NCBI GenBank assembly: GCA_910585935.1
Contig: CAJUHN010000153.1
Coordinates: 1-9,458, forward strand
Direction of reading: 5' to 3'
Source of the DNA: an uncultured Lachnospiraceae bacterium
GTDB taxonomy: Bacteria > Bacillota > Clostridia > Lachnospirales > Lachnospiraceae
DNA: 9,458 nt
Below, piece by piece: positions 6,823-9,458 of this stretch; the stretch's first letter is position 1, and every line of letters starts with the position of its first letter. The notes beneath the pieces are model-generated. The model made no database searches. It saw only the letters and a list, made by a program, of their open reading frames with translations, and was not told where the DNA came from. A program made the translations under genes and the position numbers.

Positions 6823-7047
6823 ATGAGTAAAAGAAGAATATACCGAAAGATAGCTAGAAAGTATAAAACTACGGTAGGAGAGGTAAAACGGGAAATGCAG
6901 AACGCAATCTGTTATGCATATCAAGATCCTTCTAAAGATATTTCTAAAAAAGCGATGCAAGCAAAAATATCTTCTAAGGGAGAGATTCCAAGTGTAGAAG
7001 AAGTATTACAGTTTGCAGTAACACAAGTGAGAGAAAAAAATAGATGA
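6823..7047 (+). CDS. Small protein resembling the Spo0A C-terminal DNA-binding domain
   Basis: The protein has 74 residues from the preferred start. The segment IYRKIARKYKTTVGEVKREMQNAICYAY aligns by eye with the Spo0A effector-domain helix-turn-helix (LYPEIAKKYNTTPSRVERAI, then HAIEVAW). The tail KAMQAKISSKGEIPSVEEVLQF matches the last helices of that domain (AKPTNSEFIA). It lacks the receiver domain and the first helices of a full Spo0A effector domain, so it cannot be a phosphorylated response regulator. It may be a stand-alone DNA-binding protein or a modulator of Spo0A targets (inference). ATG 6823 is chosen because AAGGCGGA (one mismatch from AAGGAGGA) ends 4 nt upstream. The in-frame GTG at 6805 has no such site and would add six residues. 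It is divergent from, and probably repressed by, the adjacent XRE protein. Confidence 0.78.
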   Translation: MSKRRIYRKIARKYKTTVGEVKREMQNAICYAYQDPSKDISKKAMQAKISSKGEIPSVEEVLQFAVTQVREKNR

Positions 7048-7106
7048 TTAAAAAGGAAATATATAACAAACACTATCCCACTTTATAAAGAAGCTTATTA
7101 TAAAAA

Positions 7107-7161
7107 TAAAAGCTATGTTAGAGTAATATTAGGAAAGATATTATTCTAACATAGCTTTTTT
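7107..7161 (+). terminator. Strong rho-independent terminator
   Basis: AAAAGCTATGTTAGA (7108-7122), continuing to about 7130, pairs with the complementary segment at about 7138-7159 (TCTAACATAGCTTTT). The stem is about 20 bp with one or two wobble pairs and a loop near AGGAAAG. It ends in a run of T at 7156-7161. It terminates the Spo0A-like gene and isolates it from araC-clpP. Confidence 0.85.
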
Positions 7162-7166
7162 AAAAT

Positions 7167-7327
7167 AATATCATATACAATGGTTTTAGATAGAATATAT
7201 CATAACAGAAAAATATCATATCCAAAAATAATCCGCATTTTCTATGAAGAAAGAAAAAGTAAAATAAAGTATAATGAACAAAGAAAAGAATAAAAAATTA
7301 TTCCATATAAAAGAAAAAATATCATAT
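7167..7327 (+). repeat. Three direct copies of AATATCATAT upstream of araC
   Basis: Exact decamers start at 7167, 7212 and 7318, with a further 8/10 match at 7196. The region is AT-rich, so chance matches are more likely than usual, but three exact copies within 161 bp just before an AraC-type regulator suggest candidate activator half-sites. The spacing (45 and 106 bp) is not exactly helical-phase regular. Confidence 0.35.
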
Positions 7328-7420
7328 GTTATATCCTAAAATTGAAAAGAAAAGTGGTATATAGGCAGACATTCTTGTAATAAAACACCATAGAAGATTT
7401 TGAAAGAATGGAGAGAAAAG

Positions 7421-7828
7421 ATGGATAGAAATTGTATAAAGAAAGTAAAAGAATATATTGAGGAACATTTTACAGAAAATATTTTATTAGACGATATCGC
7501 GAAAATAGCAGGTTATTCTAAATTTCATTTAAACCGCTTATTTTTAGAGAATACAGGATTAACAATTTATCAATATATCAAAGAAAGACGATTATTAGAA
7601 GCAGCAAATCAACTGATATCTACAGAAAAAAGTATTATAGAAATCGCTTTTTGCGTGGGATATACATCACAACAGGCATTTACTTTTGCATTTAAACAGA
7701 AGTTTTTATGTACACCCCAGACTTTTAGGAAGAATTTTTACATCTGCGAAATGAAAAAAACATTCCAGATAAATAGAAATAATAGAAATGCATTTTTTAT
7801 GTTGAAAAATGGAGGAATGACAGCATGA
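7421..7828 (+). CDS. AraC-family regulator, DNA-binding domain only
   Basis: The protein has 135 residues. The double helix-turn-helix of AraC/XylS proteins covers about residues 4-105. The first HTH is ILLDDIAKIAGYSKFHLNRLF, followed by GLTIYQYIKERRLLEAANQL. The second HTH is SIIEIAFCVGYTSQQAFTFAFK, and the closing family signature is TPQTFRK. There is no ligand-binding domain, so it is built like SoxS or MarA, whose activity is set by abundance; that parallel is inference. A C-terminal tail of about 30 residues is basic and unassigned. ATG 7421 is chosen because GGAGAG lies 5 nt upstream; the in-frame TTG at 7400 lacks a site. Its stop codon overlaps the clpP start (ATGA), so the two are translationally coupled and probably functionally linked. 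Confidence 0.9.
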   Translation: MDRNCIKKVKEYIEEHFTENILLDDIAKIAGYSKFHLNRLFLENTGLTIYQYIKERRLLEAANQLISTEKSIIEIAFCVGYTSQQAFTFAFKQKFLCTPQTFRKNFYICEMKKTFQINRNNRNAFFMLKNGGMTA

Positions 7829-8415
7829 GTCAAATACCATATGTATTAGAACAGACAGGGCGAGGAGAAAGAAGTTATGACATTTATTCCAGATTATTAA
7901 AAGATAGAATCATATTTTTAGCAGAAGAAGTGAGCAGTGTAACAGCACAGTTAGTAATTGCACAGATGTTATATTTAGCATCAGAAGATTCCAAAAAAGA
8001 TATAAACTTATATATCAACAGTCCGGGTGGAAGCATTTCAGATGGAATGGCGATTTATGATACTATGAATTTCTTAAAATGCGATGTATCCACTATCTGT
8101 CTAGGCATGGCGGCGAGTATGGGGGCTTTTTTATTAGCAGCAGGAGCAAAAGGAAAACGATATGCCCTACCCAATGCAGAAATCATGATTCACCAGCCTT
8201 CCGGCGGAATAAAACCACCTGCACAAGCTACAGACATTATGATTACAGCACAACATATACAGAAAACAAAGGAAAGAATCAACCAAATTTTATCAGAAAA
8301 TACCAAAAAGACAATAAAAGAAATTGAAAGAGATACAGACAGAGATTATTTTTTAAGCGCACAAGAAGCAAAAGAATATGGATTAATTGATTGCATCATA
8401 GAAAAGATGATATAA
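7825..8415 (+). CDS. clpP: ATP-dependent Clp protease proteolytic subunit (accessory ClpP paralogue)
   Basis: The protein has 196 residues, normal ClpP length. The family N-terminus is PYVLEQTGRGERSYDIYSRL. The oxyanion region is INSPGGSISDGMAIYD. The nucleophile Ser98 lies in GMAASMGAF, His123 in MIHQPSGG, and Asp174 is the last Asp of ERDTDRD, so the triad is complete. Family knowledge: ClpP assembles into a tetradecameric barrel and needs a ClpX, ClpA or ClpC unfoldase for protein substrates. None is encoded here, so it must share a chromosomal ATPase or act alone. Compared with E. coli and B. subtilis ClpP as I recall them, it has two extra residues after the catalytic His (GGIKPPAQATD versus GGYQGQATD), in the handle region where the heptamer rings meet. 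It lies outside the usual tig-clpP-clpX context and is coupled to an AraC regulator, so it is probably a second, conditionally expressed copy. Confidence 0.93.
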   Translation: MSQIPYVLEQTGRGERSYDIYSRLLKDRIIFLAEEVSSVTAQLVIAQMLYLASEDSKKDINLYINSPGGSISDGMAIYDTMNFLKCDVSTICLGMAASMGAFLLAAGAKGKRYALPNAEIMIHQPSGGIKPPAQATDIMITAQHIQKTKERINQILSENTKKTIKEIERDTDRDYFLSAQEAKEYGLIDCIIEKMI

Positions 8416-8507
8416 ATGAAATAGTGCCTTTAAAAGTAAGTTATTCTATTTGTCATTTATCGTATTTTTTATTAATAAAAACCTCTAAATCTCATCTCTA
8501 TCTATTC

Positions 8508-8655
8508 TTGTGCAGAAAAGTAAACCTTTTGAATTATTATTTTATTTGTATATAACGACAAAATAGTTCAAAAAATGCTATACTTTTTTATAAAACAAGT
8601 ATATAATATAGTCTATAGTCGCCTAAAATTATGTTGTGCAAAAAAGGTTACTTTT
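8508..8655. repeat. Overlapping direct and inverted repeat pair
   Basis: TTGTGCARAAAAG occurs at 8508-8520 and 8634-8646 (12 of 13 identical). Overlapping it, AAAAGTAAACCTTTT (8516-8530) is the inverted counterpart of 8642-8655 with one extra A. The paired arms could form a long stem enclosing about 110 nt. Their purpose is unknown: a regulator-binding pair, a looped leader or a worn mobile-element end are all possible. Confidence 0.45.
8555..8584 (+). promoter_or_regulatory. Possible extended -10 promoter for the last gene
   Basis: TATACT (8579-8584) is preceded by an extended -10 TG (8576-8577), with ACGACA (8555-8560) 18 bp upstream. A second TATAAT at 8602-8607 has no acceptable -35. Transcription from here would include the right-hand repeat arm in a leader of about 125 nt. 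Confidence 0.35.
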
Positions 8656-8718
8656 AGAGATAGATAATTATAGAAAAAGAAAAAGACTAGAGAAATTTTT
8701 GGGATTGAGAGGAATAAA

Positions 8719-9279
8719 ATGAGTGAGAAGATTATTATTTGTGCGATAAATAGAGAAGGTATTCAAAAAGTGTTAGAACTTATAAATCCAGATATAGAAG
8801 TGATAGGATATGCAGTAGAAACAGAAGATAATAGAGAAATATATAGATGGTTGGATAATATTCATTTAAACTGTGATATTTTGAGAGAAAAAAAGCTGGA
8901 AATTGACTATCGTATACAGACATTACAAGACTTATTAAAAAAAATATCAAATCAAATTCCAAAAGAGATATATATTCCAGATACCATGTTATTTTATTTG
9001 AATGACGAGGTTAAAGAAGTTACACAAATGTTAGAAGAAATCCATCAGTTATCTCAAAGACAGAATCTAGAGAAAGCTATTTGTAGAATAGTAGCTATAT
9101 TTGAAAATATATTGGAATATGTTTATATTTCCTATAAATTAGTGAAACTTTATCCAAGAAGAGAGATCCCATTAGAACAGCTAAATTCATATCGAGCTAA
9201 TAATATTATTATTTATGACGGAGCATATTGGGATAAATGGATCAAGGGAGATAATATGCTATTTTTTCGTGAATTTTAG
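8719..9279 (+). CDS. Hypothetical protein of unknown function
   Basis: The protein has 186 residues and I do not recognise a family. The N-terminus KIIICAINREGIQKVLELINPDIEVIGYAV alternates strand and helix like the start of a Rossmann-type nucleotide-binding domain, but there is no clear glycine-rich loop. The middle (about 50-130) is predicted helical and charged, with coiled-coil-like stretches such as LDNIHLNCDILREKKLEIDY and MLEEIHQLSQRQNLEKAI. A Tyr/Ile-rich segment (ENILEYVYISYKLVKLY) follows. The C-terminus has aromatic clusters (YDGAYWDKWIKGDNMLFFREF). There is no signal peptide or convincing membrane helix. The start is supported by GAGAGGA 5 nt upstream. It is separated from clpP by a 303-bp region with its own candidate promoter and is followed by repeat copy C, so it looks like a single-gene unit. 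Confidence 0.75.
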   Translation: MSEKIIICAINREGIQKVLELINPDIEVIGYAVETEDNREIYRWLDNIHLNCDILREKKLEIDYRIQTLQDLLKKISNQIPKEIYIPDTMLFYLNDEVKEVTQMLEEIHQLSQRQNLEKAICRIVAIFENILEYVYISYKLVKLYPRREIPLEQLNSYRANNIIIYDGAYWDKWIKGDNMLFFREF

Positions 9280-9378
9280 AAATTTTATGAGATTTACATA
9301 ACATAGAGTTAAAAAATAGAATTATGAAAATATCAGAAAATAAAGAGAAAATAGAGATTCTGAGTACGTTTTTATTAG

Positions 9379-9458
9379 AGGTTCGCACAGGGAGGGGGGA
9401 TCTCTATTCCAACGAAGCCGCGCTCCCGCTCCGTTCCAGACGTAGCGGTACTAAATTC
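9379..9458 (+). repeat. GC-rich palindromic repeat, copy C (truncated by window end)
   Basis: From AGGTTCGC (9379-9386) onward this is the same element as copies A and B, in the orientation of B. The segment 9405-9458 matches the shared core with only a few substitutions (GAAGCC for GAAACC, CTCCCGC for CTCTCGC). Between the terminal segment and the core it carries extra bases (a G-rich run at about 9390-9399) that A and B lack. AATAGAGAT at 9350-9358 is the inverse of ATCTCTATT at 9400-9408, which may extend its stem upstream. The remainder lies beyond the window. Confidence 0.85.

Larger units (their letters stand above)
7048..7420. other. Intergenic region before araC-clpP
   Basis: This 373-bp stretch holds the terminator at 7107-7161 and then very AT-rich DNA with three exact copies of AATATCATAT (7167-7176, 7212-7221, 7318-7327) plus a near copy at 7196-7205. 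A TATAAT at 7270-7275 lacks a good -35, as would fit an activator-dependent promoter. A 37-codon open frame at 7180-7293 has no ribosome binding site and is not called. Confidence 0.5.
8416..8718. other. Gene-free stretch with paired repeats and a promoter
   Basis: No clpP terminator of classic form is visible; there is an AT-only palindrome TTTTTATTAATAAAAA at 8466-8481. Two related segments bracket a possible promoter: TTGTGCAGAAAAG (8508-8520) and TTGTGCAAAAAAG (8634-8646) are direct repeats. AAAAGTAAACCTTTT (8516-8530) and AAAAGGTTACTTTT (8642-8655) are near-perfect inverted repeats. Confidence 0.5.

Noticed and set aside
6754..6960. Minus-strand open frame opposite the Spo0A-like gene
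   Set aside because: It is antisense to a better-supported gene and its promoter, with Ser/Phe-rich low-complexity content typical of shadows.
7180..7293. 37-codon open frame starting ATG
   Set aside because: It has no ribosome binding site, very AT-rich codons, and lies immediately after a terminator.
7160..7400. CRISPR-like array
   Set aside because: The AATATCATAT copies are short and irregularly spaced, with no repeat-spacer pattern and no cas genes nearby.
8466..8481. AT-only palindrome as clpP terminator
   Set aside because: TTTTTATTAATAAAAA has no GC pairs in the stem and would be too unstable to act as a classic terminator.

Overview
The window is AT-rich DNA (roughly one-third GC by eye) with strong GGAGG-type ribosome binding sites, A/T-ending codons, and a small protein resembling the Spo0A DNA-binding domain. 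This points to a spore-forming-lineage, low-GC Firmicute, most likely a gut clostridium of the Lachnospiraceae type. The genus cannot be fixed from sequence alone. The gene content is accessory rather than housekeeping.

Layout. Bases 1-130 are a truncated, GC-rich, palindromic repeat (copy A, reverse orientation). From 278 to 4281 a tightly spaced plus-strand block follows a strong extended -10 promoter. It holds a His-rich CobW/COG0523 (G3E) metallochaperone GTPase and a second, divergent G3E GTPase whose C-terminal half looks like the YcgQ/TIGR03943 domain. These are followed by a type II restriction endonuclease broken by two frameshifts and an intact HinfI/CcrM-type adenine methyltransferase with a C-terminal RAMA-like domain. 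A histidine-phosphatase gene follows (4457-5176) and ends near a large hairpin terminator. A small minus-strand gene of unknown function (5431-5766) converges on that terminator.

Bases 5803-6340 hold no gene. They contain a complete copy (B) of the GC-rich repeat, about 151-156 bp with imperfect terminal inverted repeats and a perfect 16-bp internal stem, and then the terminator of the next minus-strand gene. At 6341-7047 an XRE-family repressor and a 74-residue Spo0A C-terminal-domain-like protein are transcribed divergently. A 19-bp palindrome overlaps the -35 of the plus-strand promoter, a classic autoregulated switch layout.

After a strong terminator (7107-7161), an AraC-type protein consisting of only the DNA-binding domain is translationally coupled (ATGA overlap) to a ClpP peptidase. 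This clpP lies outside the usual tig-clpP-clpX setting and has a two-residue insertion after the catalytic His. A 186-residue protein of unknown function follows, and the window ends inside a third repeat copy (C).

The parts most worth attention are the decayed endonuclease beside an apparently functional methyltransferase, the araC-clpP pair, the XRE/Spo0A-like switch, the GTPase-YcgQ-like fusion, and the repeat family that separates these modules.
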